Origin: Gaertneriomyces semiglobifer
Lineage: Eukaryota; Chytridiomycota; Chytridiomycetes; Spizellomycetales; Spizellomycetaceae
Length of the DNA stretch: 64,000 bases
Direction of reading: 5' to 3'
Assembly: GCA_025558075.1 (NCBI GenBank)
Contig: JAHLKF010000016.1
Span: 124,001 to 188,000 of the forward strand
This document shows positions 33,612-44,961 of this stretch, in pieces; positions within the stretch are counted from its first letter, which is position 1, and every line of letters begins with the position of its first letter. The notes beneath the pieces were generated by a model that was given only the letters and a program-made list of their open reading frames with translations, ran no database searches and had not been told where the DNA came from. The position numbers and the translations under genes were made by a program.

Positions 33612-36060
33612 GACTTTGACAGGGCGGCCGTCATATGTCGATGTCAACTTCCCGACGTAGAGCTACCTGATTGATGAATACAGGGGAGCTATCCTTCCGT
33701 GGGCGTAGTCAGATTTGTTGTTAACCAGCCCTGATAGACCTAGAAGTGAGGATAGAGGATTCCTGCGATGGTTAAAAGTGAGAACAAGGACACCAGCAAG
33801 ACTTCAAAAGAATTTACCTTCTGCGTGTAAGGGAACTGGCGTGACTCGCCAAACGCCACAGCGTAAAGGAAAAGGCAACCTGCGTGCCACCGGAGAGTCC
33901 TACATGAAGGTAAGAGTTGTCAGTCATTATCATCTCCCACACTGCAGCTCCTCGTTTGTAAGTGTCAGTTCCAACGCGTTCGCGCGGTATAATAAATTGT
34001 GAGTAGATCGCGTGTTTTCCCACAACCAGTCCTTTGTTTTCGGACAAAGCCTTGACCAGAACAGTGCGTATTACCTTAAACTTTTGGCTGCAACGTCCTG
34101 TGCCGCGATCTGAAAGCTGTCGTTTGCTGTTCACGAGATGCCTTAGCAACATCGGAAGGGCGCCTCAGTCGCTATGGGCCTGAAGTGTAATACTCCTCAG
34201 GCAAGCGTACTGCAAGGTACGATACTAAAAAGACTTCTTTTCAACGAGGCTTAACTCAGCAATGGTGGTGCGTATCGGAGCTTTTGGCGCGCTGTCGATA
34301 CTGAACCAAATCCAGGTTTTGGTCGCTTCGAGCTTAGTATTCGGGGCCAAGTCACCGTTTAAAGCAGAACCTGCCCTCGAAAACGAAGGTCGACGGTAAG
34401 TGACGTCTTTGTGAGTAGGTTGATTGAATGGAAGGGACTGGAAGCGCGTGCTTGTCGGCTGGTTTCTGCACTGTTAATTTCGGAAAAGCCACAGGGAAAA
34501 GAAGTTCTTTGAGGCGGGATAAAAGCTCGTTCAATGAGAGTCGATGAGGTGTCGTCACTTCCACTGCTGTTTTTAATAGGCGGATAGTTGAGGGCGTACG
34601 TACTATCAAGAGTGCTTCTTTTTCATCGGCCCATTGCTGCGCTGGCCATGATCTCAGGCAGTTCTGAACAAAATTACGGTGTTTGTCGCTGTGTTCGATG
34701 GTTGGTGCCTTCGCGAAAGTTGAACAGCAATCACGAGCAAGTAGTCCGCGGGGGTATATGCTTAAGATCTCCCAGGTTTGCTTCGCAGACGAGATACTGG
34801 TGTAGATTTAGGTATTTCAGATTGAAGTCCCAGGCACCCACCGTCCATCCCCGACTAAGGGATGATATCGTGCATCGCCCACATTTTTCAAGCACATCGC
34901 CATGCTACCAGTGTGTGATGCATCCGGGGAAATAGAAGGTATATCATAAATGCTTACTTATGCGTCACCATGGGATAACCACCTTCCCTTCGTGCGTGAA
35001 CCCGAATACCTCCACCTGTGCGCGATACACACACCAACGCACATGCGCTGTGGTTTCCGAAACAATAATCCTGCCACAAATTAAATTTTAACGAGTACAA
35101 CCTAATTGATCGGTCAGAATCTTGATGACAAACAGGGGTGCTAACATTTCCAGCTCCACTTCAAACGGTCTGAGAGCTCACAAGAAGATGGTTTACATTA
35201 ACAGACGACAAATGCAGAAAACTAAGAAAAAGTGCAGGGTCGGTTTTGATCCTGTTTGCCGGCGAGAACAAACCAGCGCCTTGATTGCAGCCGTGCGTGG
35301 GGGCTGTCAATCAAAGCAATCCAGCCAATGCAGCACCATGTTGGACCGCGTACACGGGTATAAGTTGCGGACTCATATGAAATTCAATCGTGGGGAGCAT
35401 CAACACAATGCCGGCAAGCAAATGTCGCCCCACGAAATACACCCCGCCTGCGGCTTTGTCGGAAATCGGGGTGCGAACCGTGTGCACACAACGCGTGGGT
35501 TGCAATATGCCAGAAAGCGGAGATTGCGATGCCTGTTATTACGTAGATCTCCCGCGCAAGGGTTAGGGTAAAGGGAACACCGAATGGAGTCAAGATGCTC
35601 CTATTGCTCTTTACAGACCGAGCATTTAAAAGAGTGATGAGAACCGCAAGAGCACATCAGAGCTTATCTAGATGCATGCTGGTGAGCTCGTTGGATTTGG
35701 TCTTCAATGCAAGGGGATGCTCTGGCCCGGTGGTGCGGTGTACTGAGTAGTCCGCTAGTGAGCAGACGGCTACACCCATGCAACAGAACACGTCGGTGTG
35801 TTTGACCTACTCCAGATACTATGCCAATGAGCTACGATTGCTGGCCACGCATGAACTTTAACATGGTGTGAATTTCAGAAAGGCCTGTAGACAGCCGACG
35901 GTCGACGCTCGCGCGACGATTTCATATCGATATCAATACGTGTAAACACGTGACTGAACAGTTTGCGGGCAGCGCTGAATTGTTTTTTGCTCAGTTCGCG
36001 TTCTGCCAACACACGCATACGCATTTTACAGACGAGCATACAGGAGCAGGTGCAGGTGCA
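33612..36060. other. 2.4-kb region without a recognised gene
   Basis: Between the Nrg1-like gene start (-) and the TPR gene start (+). Open frames here are short (under 150 codons), on both strands, overlap one another and show no domain features. No tRNA or rRNA signature was seen by eye. The right end carries the TPR-gene promoter; the left end carries the Nrg1-like promoter. Long stretches of unique-looking sequence could hide a small multi-exon gene. Confidence 0.5.
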
Positions 36061-37626
36061 ATGCCGCCGCTGATGAAGCACCAACGTGGGGCAGCAAAGA
36101 AGGCTAAGGTTGTCGAGAAACCGGAACCCACGACCTTTGAAGACACTCTGGATGAGGCCTTAGCACTCGAGGACAAGGGCGACAGATATCAGAGCGGAGA
36201 CAAAGCGCGGCGGTTCTATCTTCGCGCGTCGGACTATTACCAAAAGGCTCACAACCTCAAACCCGACGATGCGGATGTCCTCTATAACCACGCACGTCTT
36301 CTCTTGCTCCTTGCCGAATTCACGGATCCGGAGCCGGAGCAAGATGAGAAACAGCAACTCTTGGAGAAAGCCGTAAGCAATTTCAAGCGTGCCCGGACTT
36401 TGGTGGGAGAGATAGAAGGCGTCGATGCTGGTTTCAATCTAGCACAAGCTCTGCGAAGTCTTGCTGAGGTGCTCACTGAAGAACGCAATGTCCCAAAGGC
36501 CGTTGAATGTTTAAAGGAGGCGCATGAAATCTTGGTCGCTATTTTCGAGGTACAACAGAGAGAATGGGAGGCTGGCCAAAGGGTGACTAGGAGGAAAGAT
36601 GACCTTGTGGACGGGCTAGCACAGATGGAAATTGCTGACGAATGTAGCCAACCTGACTGTGGGCATGCCCACCACCACAAACATGAGGAAGCGACCTCAC
36701 CGAGCACTGAAGAGGAAGAAGCCGTCCAATTGGAGTCCACAACTTTGGCTGCGCTTATTGACACTCTCACCACTGACGCGCAAATCCTCAACTCCCTGTC
36801 CTCTGAAGTCTTGGAACCTGAAAGTACCAAGCTTTTTGAACTCGCCACTGACAAGTTATCCAAGGCACATTCTTTTCATTCATCATCTCCAACAAGCACA
36901 CCCGATGCTGGCGTCGAAATTCAGCTACGTTGGGCGGAGCTTCTGAGTTGCCGGGGAGACACAATGGTGGAACTTCACCGACAGTTGGAACACCATTTTT
37001 ACGACGAGGCACTGAAAAAGCTCGACAGTATCATTGAATCGCATCCGAACCACGTTGAGGCGCTTTGTGACCGTGGTGACGTTTTGTGCTCTTGGGCGGA
37101 TGCTATAAGAACACTGCATCCCAGCAGTGTCCTACTTTCTGCCGCAGGAGCTGGCGCATCATCTTCTTCATCGTCATCATCGTCGTCAGCGCCTTCTGAA
37201 TCGGAAGATCTTTTGCCCAGAACACGCACTTTATATGCGAACGCTTTGGCATCCTATACCTCAGCTTACGCCATAGCGCCGACCAGCCAACTGTGCACCA
37301 AGCTCGGGGACACGAATCTTGTGCGTATAACTCTGTACCCTACGACCTCATCATCCGTACCAGTGCTGGCGTCGAATGCAGAAAAGTACTATCGTCACTC
37401 TGTGCAGCTTTTGCAAAAGGAGAAGGACAAGGAAGGTTTAGCCACTTCGCTCTGGAAGCTATCAAAAGCACTAAGTTGGAGAGCTGAGGTGGATGAATGC
37501 GAAAAAGTGCTTGGCGCATGGAAAAAGCTGGGTGGTTTTGCTCTCACCAATTACGACGATGATGTGGATATTGATTTCCATGATAGTGTGGCTGGTCAAC
37601 CATGGCATTCCGAGCTGATCCACTAG
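36061..37626 (+). CDS. TPR-repeat protein (fungal family, role unknown)
   Basis: Protein of 521 aa from the ATG at 36061 (MPPLMKHQRG), followed by a Lys-rich segment that could be nuclear localising. The frame is open 111 nt further upstream, but that part is His/Thr-rich and looks untranslated. TPR-like helical pairs begin at about residue 20: the FEDTLDEALALEDKGDRYQS block, then RASDYYQKAHNLKPDDADVL, and further repeats through the middle and C-terminus (for example SHPNHVEALCDRGDVLCSWA). A Ser-run linker (about residues 365-380) separates the last repeats. TPR proteins bind partner proteins; no specific complex could be assigned. Confidence 0.82.
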   Translation: MPPLMKHQRGAAKKAKVVEKPEPTTFEDTLDEALALEDKGDRYQSGDKARRFYLRASDYYQKAHNLKPDDADVLYNHARLLLLLAEFTDPEPEQDEKQQLLEKAVSNFKRARTLVGEIEGVDAGFNLAQALRSLAEVLTEERNVPKAVECLKEAHEILVAIFEVQQREWEAGQRVTRRKDDLVDGLAQMEIADECSQPDCGHAHHHKHEEATSPSTEEEEAVQLESTTLAALIDTLTTDAQILNSLSSEVLEPESTKLFELATDKLSKAHSFHSSSPTSTPDAGVEIQLRWAELLSCRGDTMVELHRQLEHHFYDEALKKLDSIIESHPNHVEALCDRGDVLCSWADAIRTLHPSSVLLSAAGAGASSSSSSSSSSAPSESEDLLPRTRTLYANALASYTSAYAIAPTSQLCTKLGDTNLVRITLYPTTSSSVPVLASNAEKYYRHSVQLLQKEKDKEGLATSLWKLSKALSWRAEVDECEKVLGAWKKLGGFALTNYDDDVDIDFHDSVAGQPWHSELIH

Positions 37627-37758
37627 TATCAGAGACCACCTAACTATTATACCTCTGTGCAAGTGACACGGGATTTCCAGCAGAAGAAATCCTACTCTAT
37701 ATACAAAAATACATGCGAACAGAATCGACTTTCTGATGCCTTATGCAGAAGATGTACT

Positions 37759-40700
37759 TTATCTCCTCTTTTTGGGCCGCCTGTCGTCTTCGTCGTCATC
37801 ACTATCCCCCTCCTTTTCTTGGGCATAGTACCATCAGAACCTCGTCGCGCATCAGCCTGGTAGGCAACAGGTCAGGTCATTGAAACTTACTCAAGGTGCT
37901 ACATATACGTTCACTGACCTTTGCAGCTCTTCGTTCCAACTCATCCCAATCTTCTCCTTCACTTTCATCATCCTCACCATCGTCGCTGCCGCTGTAGGCG
38001 CTTTCAGCGTCGCCGCCGCTCTCATATTCCTCGGACTCGTCGTCGTCCTCATCAAAGTCGCTCTCGTCCATCTCAAACTCACTGGCACTCTCTTCACTTT
38101 CATCTTCCTCGTCACCAGTCAAAAAGTTCCATCCACCCGTCTCAAAGAAACCTTGCGGGTCCTTAACCACCGTTTTCATAATCTGGGGCCACACAAGATT
38201 GGCTGGTCCTTGAGTAAACGGAATTTCGCATGAATCTAGCCATTCTTTGATATTTTCCAGCTGCTTTACGGGTATAGTGTTGATATGGACAACCGGCCTC
38301 GAGTAATCCTTAAAAATAAACACCATATCGAAGTTCTTCAGATGGAACTGAACACGTTCCAGGTGAACTAACTCAACTTCGCTTAAGGTGAGAACAAAGT
38401 TTGGAACATCCGTCAAGTGAACCAAACACTCATTTGTCGGTTGTAGCAAACAGAGTTGTCGACTGAATACACCCATGAACCCAAGGTCTCGGTAGGGCAT
38501 GTCAACATCAATGCGACTGGCATCCTGGATCTTCTCGGCAAAGGCCTTAAACTCTTTGTTCAAAAGTGCGCGTCGTCTTCTTTCTTCTTGCTCCTGTGCC
38601 AATTCATCCTCATCGCCATAATTTGGCCTTCTCCGGCGACCCCCTGTCTCATCAAAACCAGCTTCAGCAACATCCCTGTAGAACTGAACATCCTTCGTCT
38701 TCTTCTTGCCAATCATGATCGGGTTTTTCAGGTGTACGTGCAGAATAACGATCAATTCGTGATCACATGGCTGGAAAAAAAAGTGCTTGATGTTCGAAAA
38801 CAGAATGTCTGTGCAAAGGAGAGCGGAATGTTGAGTTCGACTTGCAAAAAGCAGGGTCACTCGCACCAGGCTTACCAATCTTATTCCCGCTGCTTAACTG
38901 CCCTTGGTATCGTAGACCGTTGGAGTGAATTTCCAAATCACCAGGCCCACGTTTATCAACCTGCGGTCGGACATAGACCTCCGGCAATCGCAGCGGCCTG
39001 CGATTTCTGATTTCGACAAGCTTATCCTGTTCAACCAAGTCAGCCATTTGCTTTCTTTCGGCCTCTCTTTTGGCAGTCTCCTTTTTCAGCTCGTTAATCT
39101 CACGGAAAATCTCGTTGAAGCGACCAACGTCGGCAGACCGGAAGGTCAAAGCCCGCACAAATGTTGCAGATGGGTCTTCAAATGGCACGCTAGACTCTTT
39201 CTTTCCACCAGCACCAGGTGTGACAAAGTTGAATCGCAGGTACACATAGTCTTGTTCATCAGATTTGGACACGTTTTTCAGTGTAGATACGTGGAATGGT
39301 ACGGGGAGGCCATAGATTGGAAGGATAATCGACTCGTTGCGGCGATCGACCAGAACCTAAGCGGAATGTATTAGCACGCTGACGATATGTGGGGACATCG
39401 AGTTGCACTAAACGCACCTTGAGATCCTGCACCTGCTTTGGCAGGCTGGTCTCGCTCTTGTAACTGGCGAACTTTTTGAACTCCTCTTTTTTTTCGCCAA
39501 CATTTTCTTCATCACCATTTTGAAACCTTCGTGTGCCTTCTAGTTGTAGTTTAGAGTGCAGCTGCCTCTGATGTTCGGCCCTTCTAGCTTCGTTCTCTTG
39601 ACGTTCCTTGTCATCCCGCGTACGTCTCGCTTTGACTTCTTGCCGTCCGGATAGTGGACTTTGTGCCACATTCGTACTTGATTTCTTCTCAGCCTTAACG
39701 GATACATCAGCAGCCCCATCATCTTGAAACTCGAACGACACTTCCTCAATTGTCTTTTTCACATCCGTCAGCAGTGTGGGACTTTCCTTTGTTACCAGAA
39801 TGGTATCCGTTAGAAGCAGAGCGTATGTCTTGCTCCGCGCATCTTTGGCCTTCTCACTCTTTAAGTTTTGGAGGCCGAGGATGAGATTGATGACCATGCC
39901 GTCTTGAAGGGCGGCTGTGTGCTTCGGCCCCAACGTGTAGTTGCTCTCTCGAAACTCAATTCCCACCTATGCCACACACTAAAATTAGCAATATGAGGTT
40001 ATCAGGTGAACTTGGATTGACCTACACTCCAACCACAGTTCTTCAAAAAATGGTCCTTGAGATCCGGTCGTTTGCTCTCAATGTATGATACCGCAGCGTT
40101 ATAAACATCCTTACACGCAACACCATGGCGAATCTGTCGGAGAACATGCTCTTGCAGCTCTAGTAAGAACAGGTAATTTTTTTCCTTGCTCTGCAAAGAG
40201 AAACAATCGGTATTTGTTAACTCATGAACCATCAACAGTCATACATACCTTTTCTGGATCCATCATATATGTACGAGCAACGCTTGAGCAGTATGATTTA
40301 TACCGTACTCCAACCGAGCATATAATGGTGCCTTCGTGCAAGGTTTCATTGTTGCTTACAGCGCTGGCCCGTAAATCAAATTTTCCGCCGGACTGAATGA
40401 TTGGCGAGTACGCGAATTCCACGTTCTCATAATCGAGCTGATGAGGATGAGAGTGAGCATATTTGAAGATCGTACTACGAAGTATGTTAACTTACATCCG
40501 TTGGAAACTTGTACTTCTTGCGAGCATCTTCGTTGTGTATCATATCCTCCACGTGTGCGGAAAGTTTATCGTGCTTGATTTGCTTTCCCTCATCAATAAT
40601 ATCCATCATTTCGTTGACGAAATACTTCTTCATAACCATTGAGCTGAGCTTCGCCGCCTGTCTGACGTTTCGCAAACTATCTTCGTCCTTGACAGCCAAT

Positions 40701-41265
40701 ACTGTAGCAACACCCGCTGAGACATCCGTCTCTTCGAAGTTCCTGTCTCCAGATTTGAGTGCTTCTTGCCATTCCTTTATCAGCTGTCCTTGATAGCGAT
40801 CTTTGGCAATTACTCCTATTTTCTTTCCACCGTTACTCGACGCAAGGGCATTTATCAATTGAGCTATGCCGGCCTTGTTGACGGCCTCGTCCTTCGTACG
40901 CTTAATAATTTCCAGCGCACGTACTCTCTTTGCGAGAGGCTCGATATATCGTGCTTTCTTCTCACTCGTCAAGATTAGGATCTTGTCCGCTGTCAATGCT
41001 ATGATTGTCTCCGGGAATTCGTATCCAAAAAGCCATGTTTGTAACGCTATTCCTTTTTGAAATGCAATTTCCTCGTCGGATTTTCCTACTGGGAAAACGA
41101 TCGCATCGGCCTCGGCCCACTCTTCACTTGTTCTCCCCGCCTTAGAAATTTCGGTCAGTAGGAAGTAATTCGCAGCACACAATGACTTACTAGACCTACC
41201 TTCCAGGCGTCCCAGAGTAAAGAAATCCGCTTTTGAAAGGCATCGGCATCCAGTACTATGGACAT
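37759..41265 (-). CDS. SPT16: FACT complex subunit Spt16
   Basis: Eight exons are proposed, giving 1012 aa: 41265-41200, 41140-40496, 40437-40249, 40190-40026, 39966-39418, 39356-38876, 38808-37919, 37812-37759. The first exon encodes [20 protein letters not shown]; the aminopeptidase-like N-domain follows ([34 protein letters not shown]). Later blocks include [40 protein letters not shown] and a very acidic C-terminal tail (EDEESEE type) ending in a basic KKRR. Spt16 with Pob3 reorganises nucleosomes during transcription and replication. The last intron is ambiguous: GTCAGT to AAAAG (used here) or GTATAT to CCAAG both keep frame. Yeast Spt16 is 1035 aa, so length fits. Confidence 0.97.
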
Positions 41266-42308
41266 TATGGAGCGGACTATTAATGCTGGATTGTAGACAG
41301 GAACTGTGGGAGACTAGAGAGAAAGTGCGAGACGTGCGAGGCCTTGTCCGTAGAATGACTGTGCCACGCGCTGCCATATCAACAACCGAGCGAACGTCTG
41401 TTGAATTTCGGACAGCACACTTCATTCGTGCAAGTTCTTGAAATTGATGGGATTGGGAGACCGCCTTGCGCTAACTCTGCGACACCCCTATGGTATGGGC
41501 CACACAAAGGTGCGTTGATCTTGACGTAGGCCGCCTTTCTGAAGCACAGGACAGGGATATCACACGGCCCCGCAAGTCAGCCCAACGATAAGAACATTCC
41601 CCGTCACAATCATTGTTACTAACGGGCAGCGCTGTGATGATCAATTGAATCGAGGCTTCTCCATGTCGCAACAGCCACTAGTCCATAGTGTCCTGTCCTT
41701 CTTCAAAACCCCAACAAACGCACATTTCCGGCGTAAGTTCTTGCTTACGTCAACGTCGGAGTTACGCGCCTTGGGATGTTTTCCAGGATGGGGGCTGTAA
41801 TCGCTTCACTATTGCAGAAAGCTTTTTTGAGGCAGCATTCCGTATACGTTTTTACCGAACATTAGATATGCCAGAACTCGAGAATGGGGGTTCGGAAGGC
41901 GACTATCGACATTGTTACACCACAAATGGTCAGGATGGGGAACTGCAGAATCAGGCTTCTTTACCGGCGGGAACTATAAATAGAATATTTCCCAGCGTGC
42001 CCAGGGTTGCTCTAATTTGGTCGCCCCCCGGATCACTGTAAATAAGCCAGGTGGGGGTACGGTGAACTATTTACAAGTTCTCTATTGAAGGTCGGGATTT
42101 ATCATGAATCGAAGGCACCATCAGGCTGTACTTTGGCTATCTTGGGTCAATAGGCAATTACCCAGTCCGTCGTAACCAATACAGCCACATGCTGAATATA
42201 TAAGTTGATAGCGAAAGTCCACCTAACTGCCTTGGCAGGCCTGCAGAACGCAGCTACTTAATTCGCGCGTAGCGAACGCAGCGTGCGTGACTCCACATTT
42301 CACCCACG
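41266..42308. other. Divergent promoter region, SPT16 / RGS gene
   Basis: About 1 kb between two starts. Two TATA-like sites face the RGS gene: CTATAAATAG at about 41974 and TATATAAG at about 42197. Open frames (for example 41688-42041) lack domain features. Confidence 0.55.
42197..42204 (+). promoter_or_regulatory. TATA-like box upstream of the RGS gene
   Basis: TATATAAG, 105 nt upstream of the RGS start codon. It is the nearest TATA-like site to that gene; assignment is by position only. Confidence 0.3.
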
Positions 42309-43172
42309 ATGACCCTGCCTCGTAACCTCGCCCGCACGGGCAGCATGGAATCAAAGATGAACCAATCACGGGTTGGGCTGCGGCAGATACTCAAGGATGC
42401 CGCCCCTGCGCCTTATACTTTGGAGGCTTTTGAGGTAAGGCGTGTAGACCAGTCCGCTGCACTACATCCGCAACATGCTCATCTGGGCGTCTCTTTTCAG
42501 AACTTCCTTCGTTCGGAACATACTCTAGAGAATTTGGAGTTCTGGACTGCTGCTCAGGCGTTTCGTGAAGAATCCAAAGCAATTCACGCCAAATACGCAG
42601 CAAACAACTCTCGCATGTCTATTTGTACAGTAGATTCTGCCAAGGAACCATCCGCGCGGGGTTCCGTTAACCACCTGGGAAGCTATGCACGGCTTGCTCA
42701 GGGAGCTGACAAGCCATGGGTCTCCGACGAACTTACTGACGCAGAACGCGAAAAACTTCGAGAGATGCTGGAACAGATTCTCGAAAGGTTCTTCACTGAA
42801 GAATCGGATTTGGAATTGAACCTGCCACAGAAAGTCCGCAAACAGTTGGAGACAGATATCAGGGAACACAATGTTGTGGCACCCACCGTCCTTGATGTGC
42901 CAATCATTAAGGTGTACGAAATGCTCAAGACTCAGTCTTATATTCGATTCATCAAACTCGCGGGGAACGCTGGGACAACAGCGCAACCCCCCAAGGTTAG
43001 CGTTACCCGGCCGCGGTCGGAAACTCTCCCTGTAGCAAGTGCTGCCCCGGTCATTCACAATGTCGCCGACTTGAGGCGACAGAGTGATAGCACCGTTGCT
43101 CGAAATGCCCCTCGGAGAAAGGGTTCTATTTTTGAAAGGTTTAGCAAGAAAAAGATGGAGGTGATGGTTTAG
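42309..43172 (+). CDS. RGS-domain protein (regulator of G-protein signalling)
   Basis: Two exons, 42309-42434 and 42501-43172, give 265 aa. The 66-nt intron (GTAAGG...TTTTCAG) is divisible by 3 with no stop, so it can be misread as coding; splicing restores the RGS start APYTLEAFENFLRSEH, running into TLENLEFWTAAQAF. The RGS helical core continues to about residue 225 (EREKLREMLEQILERFFTEE, then VYEMLKTQSYIRFIKLAG), with a polar loop inserted after the first helices. RGS proteins speed GTP hydrolysis by Gα. The C-terminus is basic and Ser-rich. A Gγ gene lies in the same window, and Gα and Gβ must be elsewhere. Confidence 0.92.
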   Translation: MTLPRNLARTGSMESKMNQSRVGLRQILKDAAPAPYTLEAFEVRRVDQSAALHPQHAHLGVSFQNFLRSEHTLENLEFWTAAQAFREESKAIHAKYAANNSRMSICTVDSAKEPSARGSVNHLGSYARLAQGADKPWVSDELTDAEREKLREMLEQILERFFTEESDLELNLPQKVRKQLETDIREHNVVAPTVLDVPIIKVYEMLKTQSYIRFIKLAGNAGTTAQPPKVSVTRPRSETLPVASAAPVIHNVADLRRQSDSTVARNAPRRKGSIFERFSKKKMEVMV

Positions 43173-43423
43173 GGGTTTATTAAAGGAGAACATGATGGGG
43201 CTATACCACAGATTCAACGGATGTACTAGTTGGCTCTGATACCAAAGTGGGTTATTTTATGAGATAGGATTTTTTGAGATTCATGGTTCTAGGCTAGTCG
43301 AGGAATTTAACTTGAACAGAGCTACTCCGCTCACGCGTATTTTGATTCCCTGAGACTTTCAGTGTCCGTGAAACTTTTGCCAGTGATGTCGAATTTTCCC
43401 TCTGTTAACAACGTATCCCGGAC

Positions 43424-44809
43424 ATGGAGTTTAATTTCAATCCCACTAGCATCCTACGCAAACCAATTAGTGTGTATACCGGTGATTCGCTCCCAAGACA
43501 TCCAGCTTTGGAAGAGAAACTCATCGAAATCATAGATGAGCTGGGTGTGGCCAGCGCAAAGGCAAGTTGCTTCCCAGCTTTTTCGACCTGCAAAGGTTAT
43601 TGACTGTCTGAAACAGGCGCAAGGCTTGCGTTATCCTATCACCACTGTGTATAAGCTGAAGAGCAACCCGTCGCATCGCGTGTATATAATGATAGATGAT
43701 CAAGTAGCCTCACGCCCAACACCAGAGCGGTACGAAAACTCAACATTACCGGGACGGCGGGCACAAGCCTGGGCAAAAGTTGTTGGGCTCTTAAAAATGG
43801 GCAGGAAAGGGTTATTCGTAATCGACGAGTATGGCCGGCATCAACAGATCACACCTCTATGTGTGTTGGACTTTTACGTTCACGAAGATTACCAAAGACA
43901 AGGTAGGATTACATTTCCAAGTCGTAGGGGTTTCTCCATGTCCAGGAATTGAATGTTTAATCCAGGATACGGCAAGCACCTATTCGAGTACATGCTACAA
44001 ATGGAAATGCGACAGCCGGATCATCTTGCATATGACAAGCCGTCCCCAAAATTACTAGCATTCTTGAAGAAGTACTACGGCTTACACGACTGTGAGTCCG
44101 ACCATCGTGTGAAGCAATCTGAATATCTCACTGACATAGGCTTGGCCTTATAGATATACCGCAAGCGAATAATTTTGTGGTGTTCAGAGAGTACGGACTA
44201 GGGTCCTTTGTTGCCGATGGCGTACCAGTCGGAGTTGCCAACATAAGACGGAGAAGAGCAAAATCGCCCAAAGTCATTGAATTTGGACGACGAAGGAGAC
44301 CGTCCGCCCAGGCAAGGCAACCCACTGCAGAATCAGCACTCAAAGAGCCGTTGAGACCAACAAGCCGTCCGGTGTCCAAAAATGGACTACACGAGGCTCG
44401 GAACGTCAGGTTGGGGAAACCAGAAAAGTCTGTGAGAGAAAGCGAACCACCGAGTTCCGCATCGCGAATGTCGGGGCTAAACTTGAACATGCCGCTTCCT
44501 GACGTTCATGTCACGCCGCCCGACGAGCTATTAGATCGCAACCACATTAACAGTGAGAGTGCTGTGCCGCCATCAAGGCCTAGAACCCCGAAGACTCCAA
44601 TCACACTGCCACCGCTTTCGGTCAAGTCAATAGCTTCAGTACCCATGACAAGTGCGACTTTGGGTGGCTGGGGCACATACGGTTCCCAGCGTAGAAATAG
44701 AGACTTAGATTTAAACAGTTCGTCAAATGTATTACGAAATAAGTACGGAAGAATGGTCAAAGGAGTGCCAGGGTGGAGAGGACGAGACTTAATGGGAAAC
44801 GTCTCCTAA
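43424..44809 (+). CDS. Alpha-tubulin N-acetyltransferase (ATAT1/Mec-17 family)
   Basis: Four exons, 43424-43561, 43617-43902, 43966-44091 and 44154-44809, give 401 aa. The first intron is GC-AG (AAG|GCAAGT...AACAG). Exon 1 has [17 protein letters not shown] and [11 protein letters not shown]; exon 2 continues [30 protein letters not shown] and the catalytic block [17 protein letters not shown], which carries the Cys and Asp that correspond to human C120 and D157. Exon 3 has [14 protein letters not shown] and [18 protein letters not shown]; exon 4 starts with [10 protein letters not shown] and then a long Arg/Ser/Pro-rich tail. The enzyme acetylates Lys40 of alpha-tubulin inside cilia, flagella and stable microtubules. 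Its presence supports a flagellated life stage; most non-flagellated fungi lack it. Confidence 0.95.
43562..43616 (+). other. GC-AG intron in the tubulin acetyltransferase gene
   Basis: 55 nt, borders AAG|GCAAGT...AACAG|GCG. The GCAAGT donor is the usual form of the rare GC class. Splicing joins ASAK to AQGLRYP in phase 0, which matches the family. Confidence 0.85.
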
Positions 44810-44961
44810 TATGATATAATGATAGCGCGGTATCTGAATTCGTCCGTCAGAAAAGCGTTTCTCTCTTGCGACATATATATATTACAGGAACCTAATTGAA
44901 GATGCTTATATCACATTTACATTTACAAATTGCATTCCACCACGCATCAGCTCACGGCTTC

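Noticed and set aside
35122..35571. 149-codon plus-strand frame in the empty interval
   Set aside because: Low-complexity Arg/Gln/His composition, overlapping open frames on the other strand and no family match.
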